A DNA stretch of 64,000 nucleotides from Aliidiomarina iranensis (lineage in GTDB: Bacteria; Pseudomonadota; Gammaproteobacteria; Enterobacterales; Alteromonadaceae). The DNA is taken from NCBI RefSeq assembly GCF_003987135.1, contig NZ_PIPJ01000002.1:496001-560000 (forward strand), given 5' to 3'. Positions 26,640-36,748 of this stretch are shown here, piece by piece; positions within the stretch are counted from its first letter, which is position 1; each line of letters begins with the position of its first letter. The notes beneath the pieces were generated by a model that worked only from the letters and a program-made list of their open reading frames with translations, searched no databases and was not told the origin of the DNA. A program made the position numbers and the translations under genes.

Positions 26640-27419
26640 ATGAGCAAGATTAACGGCAAAACCATATGGCTCACGGGAGCATCTTCAGGAATTGGCTTAG
26701 CGCTCGCCGAAGCACTCGCAGAAAAAGGAGCACGCCTCATTCTTACCGCGCGCAGTGAAGCTACGCTCAATGAGCTTGCCGAGCGTTTACCTGGCAATCA
26801 TCGGGTATTCTCCCTAGATTTGAGCAACCCCGAAAACGCGTTTCAACATGGCCAGGATCTGGTAGCTAACGAAACTATCGATGTCTTGATAAACAATGCC
26901 GGTGTTTCCCAACGCAGTGCCGTTCTCGATACCGATTTAAGCGTTTATCGTCAGCTTATGGAAATCGATTATTTTAGTGTTATTGCATTAACAAAATCAG
27001 TGCTAGCGCAAATGCAAGCACGCAAACAAGGCCACGTAGTTACCATCGCCAGCGTGGCCGGAAAAGTGGGAAGTAAGTTACGCAGTGGCTACTCGGGTGC
27101 TAAATTTGGTGTGATTGGTTTTATGGATTGTGCTCGCGCCGAAATGGCCGAGCACAATGTGCATTTCACAACTATTTGCCCCGGTTTTGTGCGCACCCAA
27201 GTTTCTCATAACGCACTTACCGGCGATGGCAGTAAACTCAATCAAGAAGATCCCGATATCACCGGTGGCATTAGCCCTGAAGAGTGCGCAGCAGCGATTA
27301 TTAAAGCCATTGAGCAAGATCGAGATGAAGTAATTGTAGGTAAAGGTTTAAGTAAGCTGGCGCCTACGCTGCAACGCTTTTTTCCAAACCTAGTGCGTAA
27401 ATTATCCGCCAAGCGTTGA
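26640..27419 (+). CDS. Short-chain dehydrogenase/reductase
   Basis: This 259-residue Rossmann-fold oxidoreductase has the cofactor motif TGASSGIGLALAEALAEKG, then NNAGVSQRS. The catalytic Ser lies in ITIAS-like VTIASVAGKVG and the YxxxK pair in YSGAKFG. The C-terminal hydrophobic tail (LAPTLQRFFPNLVRKL) resembles DHRS7-like enzymes. Arg residues after the first strand suggest NADP(H). The substrate is unknown. It follows rnhB by 37 bases. Confidence 0.88.
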   Translation: MSKINGKTIWLTGASSGIGLALAEALAEKGARLILTARSEATLNELAERLPGNHRVFSLDLSNPENAFQHGQDLVANETIDVLINNAGVSQRSAVLDTDLSVYRQLMEIDYFSVIALTKSVLAQMQARKQGHVVTIASVAGKVGSKLRSGYSGAKFGVIGFMDCARAEMAEHNVHFTTICPGFVRTQVSHNALTGDGSKLNQEDPDITGGISPEECAAAIIKAIEQDRDEVIVGKGLSKLAPTLQRFFPNLVRKLSAKR

Positions 27420-27449
27420 AACCAAACGTTAAAGCCAAACATTAGCACA
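27411..27449. repeat. Degenerate 13-bp repeats at the SDR stop codon
   Basis: AAGCGTTGAAACC, AAACGTTAAAGCC and AAACATTAGCACA follow one another. The first contains the SDR stop TGA (27417-27419). Confidence 0.55.
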
Positions 27450-27460
27450 GCCAAGCAAAC

Positions 27461-27498
27461 AAAAAGGGCTCACTTCAAAGATCGAAGGAGCCCTTTTT
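27461..27498. terminator. Bidirectional terminator between SDR gene and bkd operon
   Basis: AAAAAGGGCTC / GAGCCCTTTTT with further CTTC/GAAG pairing in the loop, between convergent genes. Confidence 0.88.
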
Positions 27499-27559
27499 AA
27501 TTATCTGTGATGTTCAGCTATCAAGTTACACTCCGATAACCAACATCAACTCATTTAAC

Positions 27560-29242
27560 CTAACGCATAACCGTGAGCATCTGCATGGGATCTTCTAAGA
27601 ACTGCTGCCAGCGCTTGTTGAAGTTGGCAATCGTTGCACCATCGATAATACGGTGATCGCCCGACCAACTCGCGGTCATTAAATCACGGCCCACAACACT
27701 GCCATCCGCGGCGAAGCGCGGTAGTGTTTGCACTTTACCGAGCGCCACAATAGCCGCTTCTGGTTTGTTGATGATTGGAGTAGTAACCGTTCCACCAACA
27801 ACGCCGATATTTGAGATGGTGATAGTGCCACCTTTCATATCCGCTTGGGCTACTTTCCCTTCTCGAGCCGATGCTGTTAATCGATTCACTTCTTCGGCCA
27901 CCTCAAGCAGTGATTTATTCTGCACTTGCTTGATATTTGGCACCATCAAGCCCACTTTGGTGGCTACTGCCATACCAATGTTGTGGTCATCGAAATAGGT
28001 AATTTCCGTAGCATCATCGTTAATTTGCGCGTTCATAATTGGGAATTCGCTCAATGCCAAGCTCATCGCTTTAATGAAGAACGGCATCAAGGTAAGGCGA
28101 ACGCCCTGCTCTGCATACTGAGCTTTTAACTTCGCGTGCATGATACGCAAATCAGTTAAATCAAACTCTTCGGCATAGGTGAAATGTGGAATGGTGCGAA
28201 CCGATTCCGCCATTTGCTTGGCCATTGCAGCTCGTACACCACGAACTGGCTCAGTACGAGAACCGCCAGTAGGCTTAGCACCGGTGTTAGAGCTCGGTGC
28301 TGATTTCGCACTTTCTGTTTGTTCCGCGCGCGCAGTTTGCTCTGTGGGTTGTGAACCTTGCCCAGCTACATTTTCTAAATCTTCTTTGAGAATTCGGCCT
28401 TTCTTACCCGAACCTTGCACCTTTACTAAATCAATACCGGCTTCACGGGCGCGGCGGCGCACCGCAGGGCTTGCTAGTGCTTTGCCATCGGCTGCAGGTT
28501 GTGGTGGTTCAAACTCTCCACCGGCTTCTCGAGCCGTTGATGCAACAGGCGCTTGCGATTGGCTCTGTGCAGCACCCTTTGTACTGGTGTTCGTGCTAGT
28601 GCTAACATCGCTGCCGGCGTTGTTAGCGGGCGCATCAGAAGCTGTTGTAAGCGCAAATAACGGCTCGCCTACGCGAGCAATGTCGCCTTTGGCATAAAAC
28701 AGCTTACTTACGGTGCCATCTGATTTAGCCGGAATCTCAACCACTGCTTTGTCGGTCATTACTTCAACCACAACTTGGTCTTCTTCCACGCTATCGCCTT
28801 CGCTCACGCGCCACTCAACGATTTCGCATTCAACAATACCCTCACCAATATCCGGTAAGATAAAATTGGCGGCATCGCCTTGGTTATCAGCTTGGCTCTC
28901 TTTCACTGGCTCTGCGTTTGATTCTGTTTTTACTTCCTCGGCAGAAGAATCCGCAGGCTCTGCTGGTTGTGGTTTACTCTCAGCTACTGCCGGCGCGTTC
29001 CCTGATTCCGAATCAATGGCAAACAAAGGCTCACCCACTTTGGCGATATCGCCTTTCGCGTAATACAGCTTGGTTACGGTGCCATCGAATTTCGCGGGAA
29101 TTTCTACCACCGCTTTATCGGTCATTACCTCAACCACAACTTGATCTTCTTGAACTGAATCGCCTTCCTGGACCTGCCATTCAACGATTTCACACTCAAC
29201 GATACCTTCGCCGATATCCGGTAAAATGAAATCAGTACTCAT
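27560..29242 (-). CDS. bkdB: Branched-chain 2-oxoacid dehydrogenase E2 (dihydrolipoyl acyltransferase)
   Basis: E2 core of the complex that oxidises keto acids from Val, Leu and Ile. The 560 residues hold two lipoyl domains, each with EVMTDKAVVEIPAK carrying the lipoyl Lys (near 44 and 167). An Ala/Ser/Thr/Glu-rich linker follows. The peripheral subunit-binding domain is ASPAVRRRAREAGIDLVKVQGSG, and the catalytic acyltransferase domain ends WSGDHRIIDGA (His/Asp). Two lipoyl domains distinguish it from single-domain BkdB proteins. It is the last gene of the operon; E3 is not encoded here. Confidence 0.93.
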   Translation of the reverse strand: MSTDFILPDIGEGIVECEIVEWQVQEGDSVQEDQVVVEVMTDKAVVEIPAKFDGTVTKLYYAKGDIAKVGEPLFAIDSESGNAPAVAESKPQPAEPADSSAEEVKTESNAEPVKESQADNQGDAANFILPDIGEGIVECEIVEWRVSEGDSVEEDQVVVEVMTDKAVVEIPAKSDGTVSKLFYAKGDIARVGEPLFALTTASDAPANNAGSDVSTSTNTSTKGAAQSQSQAPVASTAREAGGEFEPPQPAADGKALASPAVRRRAREAGIDLVKVQGSGKKGRILKEDLENVAGQGSQPTEQTARAEQTESAKSAPSSNTGAKPTGGSRTEPVRGVRAAMAKQMAESVRTIPHFTYAEEFDLTDLRIMHAKLKAQYAEQGVRLTLMPFFIKAMSLALSEFPIMNAQINDDATEITYFDDHNIGMAVATKVGLMVPNIKQVQNKSLLEVAEEVNRLTASAREGKVAQADMKGGTITISNIGVVGGTVTTPIINKPEAAIVALGKVQTLPRFAADGSVVGRDLMTASWSGDHRIIDGATIANFNKRWQQFLEDPMQMLTVMR

Positions 29243-29253
29243 GCGAGCTCCTA

Positions 29254-30231
29254 TTAGTAATTCAGTGAACGCTTAATGGCTTCATACGTTTTCAGATGGT
29301 CTGAAAAGTACTCTTTCTCATGCGCTAGTGGATACGGCGTATCAATGCCAGAAGCACGCATTACCGGTGATTCCAGATACAAGAAACAACGCTCTTGAAT
29401 CGTTGCAGCAACTTCACTACCAAAAGCCATAGTATGCGGCGCTTCTTGGCTTACCACGGCGCGGCCAGTTTTCATAACAGATTTCGCTACTGTGTCTACA
29501 TCCCACGGCAGAATGCTGCGTAAATCAATAATTTCAACGCTCACACCATCTTTCTTCGCAAGCTCTGCGGCCCGTTCGATTACTTCAACCTGAGCGCCCC
29601 AACCGATTACAGTAACATCGGTACCTTCCTGCACTACTTCGGCTTTACCGAGTGGCAAGGTATATTCCTCTTCTGGCACTTCGCCCACGGCCGCGCGATA
29701 CAAACGCTTTGGTTCCATGAAGAGCACTGGGTTTGGATCAAAAATAGCGCTTAGCAATAAGCCCTTCGCTTGGTAAGGGTTACGCGGCATTACAATTTTC
29801 AAGCCAGGTGTATGGGCAAAGTAAGCTTCTGGTGATTGTGAGTGATAGTGGCCACCATGAATACCGCCACCGTATGGTGTGCGAATGGTTAAACCACCCA
29901 CATTAAATTCATTACCTGAGCGATAACGGAACTTAGCGGTTTCGTTTACGATCTGATCGAAGGCCGGGAAAATATAATCACCGAACTGAATTTCTGCCAC
30001 CGGAAAGCTGCCTTGCGCCGCTAAACCATTGGCAAAACCAATAATGCCTTGCTCAACCAATGGCGTGTTGAAGCAACGGGCACGGCCGTATTTTTCTTGT
30101 AAACCACTGGTAGCGCGGAAAACACCACCGAAGTGGCCAACATCTTCACCAAAAACAGACACTTTATCGTTTTTCGCCATCGCCACATCGAGGGCACTAT
30201 TGATGGCTTGGAGCAAATTCATTTTAGCCAT
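29254..30231 (-). CDS. bkdA2: Branched-chain 2-oxoacid dehydrogenase E1 beta
   Basis: This is the thiamine-diphosphate-dependent E1 beta subunit, 325 residues. [34 protein letters not shown] carries the conserved Glu that activates the cofactor. [33 protein letters not shown] and FMEPKRLYR are branched-chain-type E1 beta signatures. Its ATG shares a base with the bkdA1 stop, and bkdB starts 11 bases later. The complex acts in the cytoplasm and yields branched acyl-CoAs for catabolism or for branched fatty acids. Confidence 0.94.
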   Translation of the reverse strand: MAKMNLLQAINSALDVAMAKNDKVSVFGEDVGHFGGVFRATSGLQEKYGRARCFNTPLVEQGIIGFANGLAAQGSFPVAEIQFGDYIFPAFDQIVNETAKFRYRSGNEFNVGGLTIRTPYGGGIHGGHYHSQSPEAYFAHTPGLKIVMPRNPYQAKGLLLSAIFDPNPVLFMEPKRLYRAAVGEVPEEEYTLPLGKAEVVQEGTDVTVIGWGAQVEVIERAAELAKKDGVSVEIIDLRSILPWDVDTVAKSVMKTGRAVVSQEAPHTMAFGSEVAATIQERCFLYLESPVMRASGIDTPYPLAHEKEYFSDHLKTYEAIKRSLNY

Positions 30232-31424
30232 TATTTTGCACCTCCTGCGGTATTCGGGTATGCATCTGGATATTTACGAATATGCGCTTTTAACTCTTCC
30301 AGCTGAACTTTCAGGGCCTCTGTAGGCTCGGCATACACATCTGTAATGATTTCATCAATGCGTGGAACCTCAATCTTCTCAGCTTCTTTCAAGGCAGTGA
30401 GCACGGTGTCTTTGTGTGCTTTTTGCTGGGCATCGGCTTCTTCTTCGGTAATCCAGCCCTGCTTCACTAGCCAATTACGGAACCGAATCATAGGTTCGCG
30501 AACCCGGCGTGCTTCTTCTTCTTCCCGCGAGCGATAGCCCGTTGGATCATCTGAAGTTGAATGGCCAGCCATACGATACGACATCGCTTCAATCAGCACA
30601 GGTTCATTTTCTTCCACGGCTAAACGGCGTGCTTCTTGCGTAGCTTTGTAAACCGCAAAAATATCGTTACCATCAACCCGAATCGCTTTCATGCCATAAC
30701 CTACCGCACGGGGCGCAATACCATCACCAGCAAACTGTTCAGCTGCTGGCGTAGAAATTGCGTAACCATTGTTGCGGCAGAAAAATATAGCAGGCACTTT
30801 CAATACTGCTGCCATATTCATACCAGCGTGGAAATCGCCTTCAGAGGCAGCGCCTTCACCGAAATAACATAAGGTGCACGTTTTATCGCCACTTTGCTTT
30901 TGCCCAAAGGCATAGCCTGAAGCTTGGGGAATTTGTGTTCCAAGCGGTGAAGAGATGGTCATGAAGTTAAGTGCAGCAGAACCATAGTGCACCGGCATCT
31001 GCCGGCCTTTGCCTAAATCTTTTGCATTCGAGAATAATTGATTCATGAATTGTTCAATAGTGAAGCCGCGGAACGCCAAAGCGCCCTGTTCACGGTACTG
31101 GCCCATGATCATGTCTTCAAATTTTAATGCCGCCGCGGAACCAATAGCCGCCGCTTCTTCACCAAGTGATGAAAGGTAAAAGCTAATTCGCCCTTGCCGC
31201 TGGGCAGCAATCATGCGCTCATCCAATACGCGGATAAACTGCATGGTATCAAACATTTTTAATGCCAGCTCTTTATCGATCTCTGGTAACTCGGCACCTT
31301 TGTGCACGCTGCCATCTTCTTTCAGCAACTGATACATTGGGATATTCAATGCGTTACCCTCGATCACCTGCAGTTCAGTAACCACTGCGGTTTTCTGAGG
31401 ATCCTTTGCCATTTGCTTAGCCAT
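30231..31424 (-). CDS. bkdA1: Branched-chain 2-oxoacid dehydrogenase E1 alpha
   Basis: First gene of the bkd operon, 397 residues. The thiamine-diphosphate motif is [37 protein letters not shown] (GDG-type start, ending NN). It is preceded by [31 protein letters not shown]. The phosphorylation-loop-like [16 protein letters not shown] is also present. The N-terminal extension of about 40 residues is typical of the branched-chain enzyme. The leader carries a 16-base duplication close to the start. No regulator gene lies beside it. Confidence 0.94.
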   Translation of the reverse strand: MAKQMAKDPQKTAVVTELQVIEGNALNIPMYQLLKEDGSVHKGAELPEIDKELALKMFDTMQFIRVLDERMIAAQRQGRISFYLSSLGEEAAAIGSAAALKFEDMIMGQYREQGALAFRGFTIEQFMNQLFSNAKDLGKGRQMPVHYGSAALNFMTISSPLGTQIPQASGYAFGQKQSGDKTCTLCYFGEGAASEGDFHAGMNMAAVLKVPAIFFCRNNGYAISTPAAEQFAGDGIAPRAVGYGMKAIRVDGNDIFAVYKATQEARRLAVEENEPVLIEAMSYRMAGHSTSDDPTGYRSREEEEARRVREPMIRFRNWLVKQGWITEEEADAQQKAHKDTVLTALKEAEKIEVPRIDEIITDVYAEPTEALKVQLEELKAHIRKYPDAYPNTAGGAK

Positions 31425-31433
31425 AGCTCTCTC

Positions 31434-31465
31434 TCTAAGATGTTAGAACTCTAAGATGTTAAAAC
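31434..31465. repeat. 16-bp tandem duplication in the bkd leader
   Basis: TCTAAGATGTTAGAAC and TCTAAGATGTTAAAAC, one mismatch, 10 bases ahead of the bkdA1 start. On the minus strand the duplication surrounds the ribosome-binding region. Confidence 0.85.
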
Positions 31466-31619
31466 TTTGTCGCGAACTTTACCTTTACGTTAACTGTGTT
31501 GCAAATTTTGTTGCATCAGTTCCCGCAAATAACTGTTCATTCTGGCGTACAGCCTTTCGGCTATTCATGCTCTCGCGCTGAAAAACCGCTGAGCTAGCAC
31601 CAAAATAGCGCTTATCTGA

Positions 31620-32663
31620 TTATTGTAATGCTAACTGTTCCGCGGGAATCGGTAACACGGTTAATAGCGCCCGCTGGCCAATGGCCACTTTCGCATTTGG
31701 GAAAATAACCGCCTCGCCTTCGGTTTCTACAGGAATGGCGTTCTCACCGTCGGTGGCCAAAACATCACCTAAGCTAAAGGGTGTGAAATTGGCGACATCA
31801 TCGGGGAAATGTAAGCGAAAATCTTCTTGCGTACGATTGATGCTGCGTTGCACTTTGTAGATCTGCAAGGCATCAGCCGCAAACTCATGGTCAAGAACTG
31901 GCCCCTCAGTTAATAAACGAACTAATTGCTTTTTAGTTTTTGCAAACCGTTGCATATCGTTTTCACCGAAAGGTTTTACTTTACCGAGTTCCAACGTGAA
32001 TGCATCGGCGTTAAATTCGTTTACGGAAAAATAGGAAAATGTGGTGGTGGGGCCATCGTGCAATAAAACGACCGGCACATCCAATTGCTGTAATAACTGC
32101 AGCTGTTGCTTTTTATAAGGCGCGCCGTGGGTAAAAGGATATACCGCAAATTTCTCATGTTTGGAATCACGAATAGCCGTGTGCATATCATAATGCAAGC
32201 GTTGGCGAACGCCGGACGGCGCACTGTGGAAGAACTTGCCAACATAGCCTTCAATGGCCTTTGCTCGCTCACGCTCCCGATTTACCAAGCCCTCACCCTT
32301 ACTGTGGACGCCGCTAAACAAACGGTTCATATTTTCTTCAACGAAGCGTTTGCCAATATTAATGGCCGCCGGGTTTGCGATTAAAAACATCACGCGGCAG
32401 CCTAGCTGCAATCGGCCAGAACGGATATTTTCAATGAGTTCATCGCAGATTTCGATGGGTGCGGTTTCATCGCCATGCACAGCGCAAGATAGAATTAAAT
32501 CCAGCGCTGCAGTTTCTTGCGCCGGTGTGAAAACCACCACACCACTATCCCATATCTGCATGGTAATGCCGCTACTCAGTTGTTGTTCAACCTGGATATC
32601 AGCGCCCCACTCATGCTCTCGAGTAAATGCTAAAAAGTTCTGTTCTGAAAATTCGGTAATCAC
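31620..32663 (-). CDS. astE: Succinylglutamate desuccinylase
   Basis: Last step of arginine succinyltransferase catabolism: N-succinylglutamate to succinate and glutamate. This M14-like zinc hydrolase has about 347 residues. Zinc ligands are in SCAVHGDETAPIEICDEL (His and Glu), with a later His in YDMHTAIRDS. NPAAINIGKRFVEENMNRLFSG is an AstE signature. I prefer GTG 32663, 5 bases after GGAG; a GTG at 32669 is too close to it. The other ast genes are not in this window. Confidence 0.9.
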   Translation of the reverse strand: MITEFSEQNFLAFTREHEWGADIQVEQQLSSGITMQIWDSGVVVFTPAQETAALDLILSCAVHGDETAPIEICDELIENIRSGRLQLGCRVMFLIANPAAINIGKRFVEENMNRLFSGVHSKGEGLVNRERERAKAIEGYVGKFFHSAPSGVRQRLHYDMHTAIRDSKHEKFAVYPFTHGAPYKKQQLQLLQQLDVPVVLLHDGPTTTFSYFSVNEFNADAFTLELGKVKPFGENDMQRFAKTKKQLVRLLTEGPVLDHEFAADALQIYKVQRSINRTQEDFRLHFPDDVANFTPFSLGDVLATDGENAIPVETEGEAVIFPNAKVAIGQRALLTVLPIPAEQLALQ

Positions 32664-32710
32664 AACCACTCCATATTTTATTGTTAGCTCATTTCAATGC
32701 GTTCGTTAAA

Positions 32711-33439
32711 TCAAAAATCGCCTTTGTTTTTTGGCCCCGGCTCATAGCCTTTTGTGGCTAAAAGTGCGCGCAACACATGCGATTTATATTCGCGGCGATA
32801 CAAGATGGCGATCACAATTATGCTCATCAAAATAAATAGCCAAGGGCTCGCGAACCAAGATAAGTAAGCCAGCGCAAAGTAATACGCACGTAAACCATAA
32901 TTATATTCATGGCCAGCTTGATCCAGCACTTTTGCGGTGTTCAAAGAAAAGGCCTCTCGCTCTTTTAATTCCACGGTTGGCCGTGAAATTGAGGGGGCCA
33001 TACCGAGCAAAATCGATACGAAACCAAACTGGCGTACCGCCCAAGTAAATTTGAAAAATGCGTAAACCATAATGGCGGCAATACCACAGAGTTTCATTAA
33101 AACTAGGCCATGGCTTTGTTCGGCGGTAAAGGGCATTTCCTCAAGCACCCGCACGAAGGCATCATTTGAGGCAATTACGGTAAGTACACCAGCGAGAACG
33201 AAGATGGTTGAGGAGGCAAAAAAGGTTACCGTGCGCTCAACATTACCCACTAGCGCCGCATCCGCAATATGATTTTCCTTATGCACCACAGCATTCATCC
33301 ACTCAACGCGTAGCGTGCATAGAATACTTGATAAACAATGATAGGTTTTTGCACGTTTGCGAGCGAAGGTTGCATAACCAATCCAAACAAACAGAAACCA
33401 AGCGAAAGCAATAATATCAATCAGAGGAATTGATGGCAT
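32711..33439 (-). CDS. DUF599 family membrane protein
   Basis: This 242-residue protein has about four membrane helices. They lie near 8-24 (IIAFAWFLFVWIGYATF), 72-90 (FASSTIFVLAGVLTVIAS), 110-128 (GLVMLKLCGIAAIMVYAFF) and 195-212 (SPWLFILMSIIVIAILY). The conserved stretch FAWVRQFGF-like KFTWAVRQFGFVSILLGMAP identifies DUF599. Function is unknown in bacteria. It precedes astE on the same strand by 47 bases. Confidence 0.8.
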   Translation of the reverse strand: MPSIPLIDIIAFAWFLFVWIGYATFARKRAKTYHCLSSILCTLRVEWMNAVVHKENHIADAALVGNVERTVTFFASSTIFVLAGVLTVIASNDAFVRVLEEMPFTAEQSHGLVLMKLCGIAAIMVYAFFKFTWAVRQFGFVSILLGMAPSISRPTVELKEREAFSLNTAKVLDQAGHEYNYGLRAYYFALAYLSWFASPWLFILMSIIVIAILYRREYKSHVLRALLATKGYEPGPKNKGDF

Positions 33440-33497
33440 GGCGCACCCTAAAAGTTAATCATTAATGGCACAAGTGTAGCGGATTTAGCAAAAGAAA

Positions 33498-33523
33498 GAA
33501 GGGAATGCGTGCACATTCCCTTC
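33498..33523 (-). terminator. Terminator of the RND efflux operon
   Basis: GAAGGGAATG, 6-base loop, CATTCCCTTC, followed on the minus strand by TTTCTTTT. Confidence 0.75.
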
Positions 33524-33580
33524 CAAATTTTCCACCTTAATCAAAAACTAAAGCGATAATAAAATTTAACACCGAGCGCA

Positions 33581-36500
33581 TCATCCTTGGATTACTGTTT
33601 CCTCATCAGCGGCAGCGATTTCTTTGTCGTGGCCGCCACCGAATAAGCGTTTAATATCATCAAGAACCATATACAAACAAGGAATCAGCAACAAGGTGAT
33701 TACAGTGGCAAAAAGAATACCAAAGGCTAACGAGATTGCCATGGGTATTACAAATTTAGCCTGCATACTGCGCTCTAATACAATGGGCGCCAAGCCCATA
33801 AAGGTGGTGAGTGAGGTAAGCACAATAGCTCGGAACCGTGAGCACCCCGCGTTCACTACCGCTTCTTGTAAACTCTTCACTTTCGCTTTGGTGTTGTTTA
33901 CATAATCCACCAAAATCAAGCTATCGTTTACTACTACCCCAGCAAGGGCAATGATACCGAATAAACTTAATAGGCTTAGCGGCATTTGCAGCACAAAGTG
34001 GCCAAAAATGGCACCGATGATACCGAAAGGAATAACCGACATAATGATCAATGGCTGGCTATACGATTTTAACGGTATCGCCATTAAGGCATAGATACCA
34101 AACATGGCAAATACAGCGCCTAATGCCAGCGCGCCTAATGCTTCTTGCTCATCTAAGCTAGCCCCTTCTAAACCGAACTGTACCTGTGGATAATGCTGCA
34201 AGATATCCGGTAGATAGTTTTCACGAATATCCCGAATAACCGCACTGGGCTCTACCCGATCTTTATCTACCCGCGCGCGCACGTTCACGCTTCTCACACC
34301 GTTTACCCGATTAATGGTGCTGAAGCCATCACCAACCTCGTTGGTGGCAAGTTCGCGGAAAGGTATTTCGCGCCCATCGGCGGCGCGAATCATCATATTT
34401 TCGAGGTTACCAATGGATTGCCGCTCTTCCAACGGATAGCGCACCATTACGCGAACTTCTTCATCATCCCGCGGCAAGCGTTGCGCTTCGGCACCATAAA
34501 ACGCACTGCGCACTTGGCTTGCAAGGTCTTGCAAGGTAATCCCTGCGGCATCGGCTGCCGGCAATAACCGCAATTGAATTTCTTCACGCGGAGCACCGAA
34601 TGTATCGGAAATATCGAACACACCGCCATATTGCGCGAGTGCTGTTCTTAGCTCCACCGCTGCAGCGGATAGAGCATCTAAATCGGTGCCGCTAAGTTGA
34701 AATTCAATATCATAACCGCCACCAGGGCCACCCGCAGAACCGCTGAAATTCAAATCTTTCACACCGGCTAACTCAGGAATACGCTCACGCCATTCATTAA
34801 TCACGCTAAAACCATCAATTTCCCGTTGCTCACCTTTCGATAATTCAACGAACAGCGTGCCCTGCTCAGCGCTATTTAAGAACATGTTCACGTGAGCAAG
34901 CAGATCTTCACCTTCTTCCTGCTTATACTCTTCGTGCATTTTGTAAAGCTCTTCACGAATCGTAGTTAAGGTACGGGCGGTAACCTCCTCGTTGGTGCCT
35001 GGCTGCATTTCTACGTTAGCTTGTAGGAAATCACTTGGGATATTCGGGAAGAAAACCCAACGTACAAAGCCACCTGATAACAAACCGCCCATAATGATTG
35101 CCAGCGCAATGAAACTGGCAATGGTGGTGTAGCGATGCTTCACACACAGATTTGCAAATGGCCGATAACGATTTTCAACAAAGGTTTTTAAACCATTGGC
35201 GAAGCGATTACGAAAGCGTTGGAAGGCATTTTGTTTGCTTTCAGAGGTTTTTGAATACTTCATGCCATTAATGTGAGCTGGTAGTATCCATTTCGATTCC
35301 ACCAAAGAGAACAGCAAACAGAATATCACCACATAGGCGATAGATTCCCAAATCGGCGCCATCGTGCCGCCCACCATGAGCATGGGTAAAAAGGCCACTA
35401 CGGTGGTTAACACGCCAAAAGTTGCCGGTAGCGCTACTTTCTTCGCACCGCGAATAACACTTTCCTCTGATTTTCCGTTTTCCTCTATTTCGGAATAGGC
35501 ACTCTCGCCGATAATAATGGCATCATCCACCACTATCCCCAGCACGAGAATGAAGCCAAACAACGAAATCATATTAATGGAAACGTTAAAGGTTCCAAGG
35601 TTCATCATTGCCAATGCGCCCAAGAAGCACACCGGCAAACCAATCATCACCCAAAACGCTAAACGCAACTGCAAGAATAATGTAAGCGCAATAAACACCA
35701 AGGCAATACCGAAATACATGTTTTTCAACATGAGATCGAGGCGGCCCTGCAAGTAATATGAGCTATCACCCCAATGGGCTAGCATTACACCTTCAGGCAA
35801 CGTAGGTGCCTTCTCATCAATGTAGCCTTTTACCGCTTGCGCGATGGCTAAATCGTTTTGTTCACCAACAGAGTTCACGCGTACAAAGGTAGCTCGGCTG
35901 CCATCAAATTCGGCAAAGGAACGGGTTTCCACAAAATCATCGCGCACAATGGCAATATCACCAATGGTAAGGCGAGTGCCATCGGGGAAGCGCTTGAGCA
36001 CGATATCTTCAAATTCCATACCGCTGTAGCTTTGCCCTTTCGCTCGCAACAAAATATCGCCGGTTGGCGTGCGAATCGTGCCGCCCGGAATATCAATTGA
36101 TGTGCCACGAACCGCTTGCACTACCTCTTGAAAGGTTAAGTTGTGTTGGCGCAATTCATTTTCAGTGATTTCAATGGAAATTTCATCGTTGCGCGCGCCT
36201 ACCAAGGTTGCATTGGAAATGCCCGGCAGCGAACGAATATCATCACGCACTTCGCGAGCTAAATCTTTGCGTAAGCGTTCATCGAGATCACCGTAAATCG
36301 ACACCCAAATAATCGATTGTTGCGGGCGAATTCGATATACCAATGGCGGCTCAATTTGATTTGGAAAGCTGGAAATGCCATCCACATTCATGCGCACTTC
36401 ATCCATTACTTCCTGGATCTCGTAGCCGCTTTCCACCTCAATATTTACGGTACCCATCCCTTCCCGCGAGGTACTATTAATGCGTTTTATGCCCTCAATT

Positions 36501-36745
36501 TCATCAATGGCATCTTCAATACGAATAACCACGCCTTGCTCTACTTCTTGCGGCGCCGCGCCCGGGTATATGACCCGAACACTAATTAAATTAGGCTCGA
36601 TAGTAGGAAAGGTTTGCTTGCGGATTTGAAATACCGAAATCACCCCCGCCACGATAATCAGAATCATGAGCAAGTTAGCTGCTACTCGATTTCGGGTAAA
36701 CCAAGCAATAATCCCGGTTTCTTTCTCTATTGGTTCATTCGCCAT
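33581..36745 (-). CDS. RND (HAE1-type) efflux permease
   Basis: This 1054-residue inner-membrane proton-driven exporter has a helix at 20-38 and a large periplasmic loop. Helices then cluster at about 345-490, with GIVVDDAIIIGESAYSE carrying the helix-4 Asp pair. A second half repeats the layout (GIIALAGVVVNDSLILVDYVNN). ETGIIAWFTRNRVAANLLMI and the IRPQQSIIWVSIYG loop place it in the heterogeneous AcrB/MdtC/HAE1 relatives. The adaptor gene lies 3 bases upstream. No outer-membrane channel gene is nearby, so a TolC-type partner elsewhere is presumed. Confidence 0.92.
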   Translation of the reverse strand: MANEPIEKETGIIAWFTRNRVAANLLMILIIVAGVISVFQIRKQTFPTIEPNLISVRVIYPGAAPQEVEQGVVIRIEDAIDEIEGIKRINSTSREGMGTVNIEVESGYEIQEVMDEVRMNVDGISSFPNQIEPPLVYRIRPQQSIIWVSIYGDLDERLRKDLAREVRDDIRSLPGISNATLVGARNDEISIEITENELRQHNLTFQEVVQAVRGTSIDIPGGTIRTPTGDILLRAKGQSYSGMEFEDIVLKRFPDGTRLTIGDIAIVRDDFVETRSFAEFDGSRATFVRVNSVGEQNDLAIAQAVKGYIDEKAPTLPEGVMLAHWGDSSYYLQGRLDLMLKNMYFGIALVFIALTLFLQLRLAFWVMIGLPVCFLGALAMMNLGTFNVSINMISLFGFILVLGIVVDDAIIIGESAYSEIEENGKSEESVIRGAKKVALPATFGVLTTVVAFLPMLMVGGTMAPIWESIAYVVIFCLLFSLVESKWILPAHINGMKYSKTSESKQNAFQRFRNRFANGLKTFVENRYRPFANLCVKHRYTTIASFIALAIIMGGLLSGGFVRWVFFPNIPSDFLQANVEMQPGTNEEVTARTLTTIREELYKMHEEYKQEEGEDLLAHVNMFLNSAEQGTLFVELSKGEQREIDGFSVINEWRERIPELAGVKDLNFSGSAGGPGGGYDIEFQLSGTDLDALSAAAVELRTALAQYGGVFDISDTFGAPREEIQLRLLPAADAAGITLQDLASQVRSAFYGAEAQRLPRDDEEVRVMVRYPLEERQSIGNLENMMIRAADGREIPFRELATNEVGDGFSTINRVNGVRSVNVRARVDKDRVEPSAVIRDIRENYLPDILQHYPQVQFGLEGASLDEQEALGALALGAVFAMFGIYALMAIPLKSYSQPLIIMSVIPFGIIGAIFGHFVLQMPLSLLSLFGIIALAGVVVNDSLILVDYVNNTKAKVKSLQEAVVNAGCSRFRAIVLTSLTTFMGLAPIVLERSMQAKFVIPMAISLAFGILFATVITLLLIPCLYMVLDDIKRLFGGGHDKEIAAADEETVIQG

Positions 36746-36748
36746 TGC

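Noticed and set aside
28179-28697. 172-codon plus-strand frame inside bkdB
   Set aside because: Antisense to the lipoyl, linker and subunit-binding coding of a clear E2; composition mirrors the linker.
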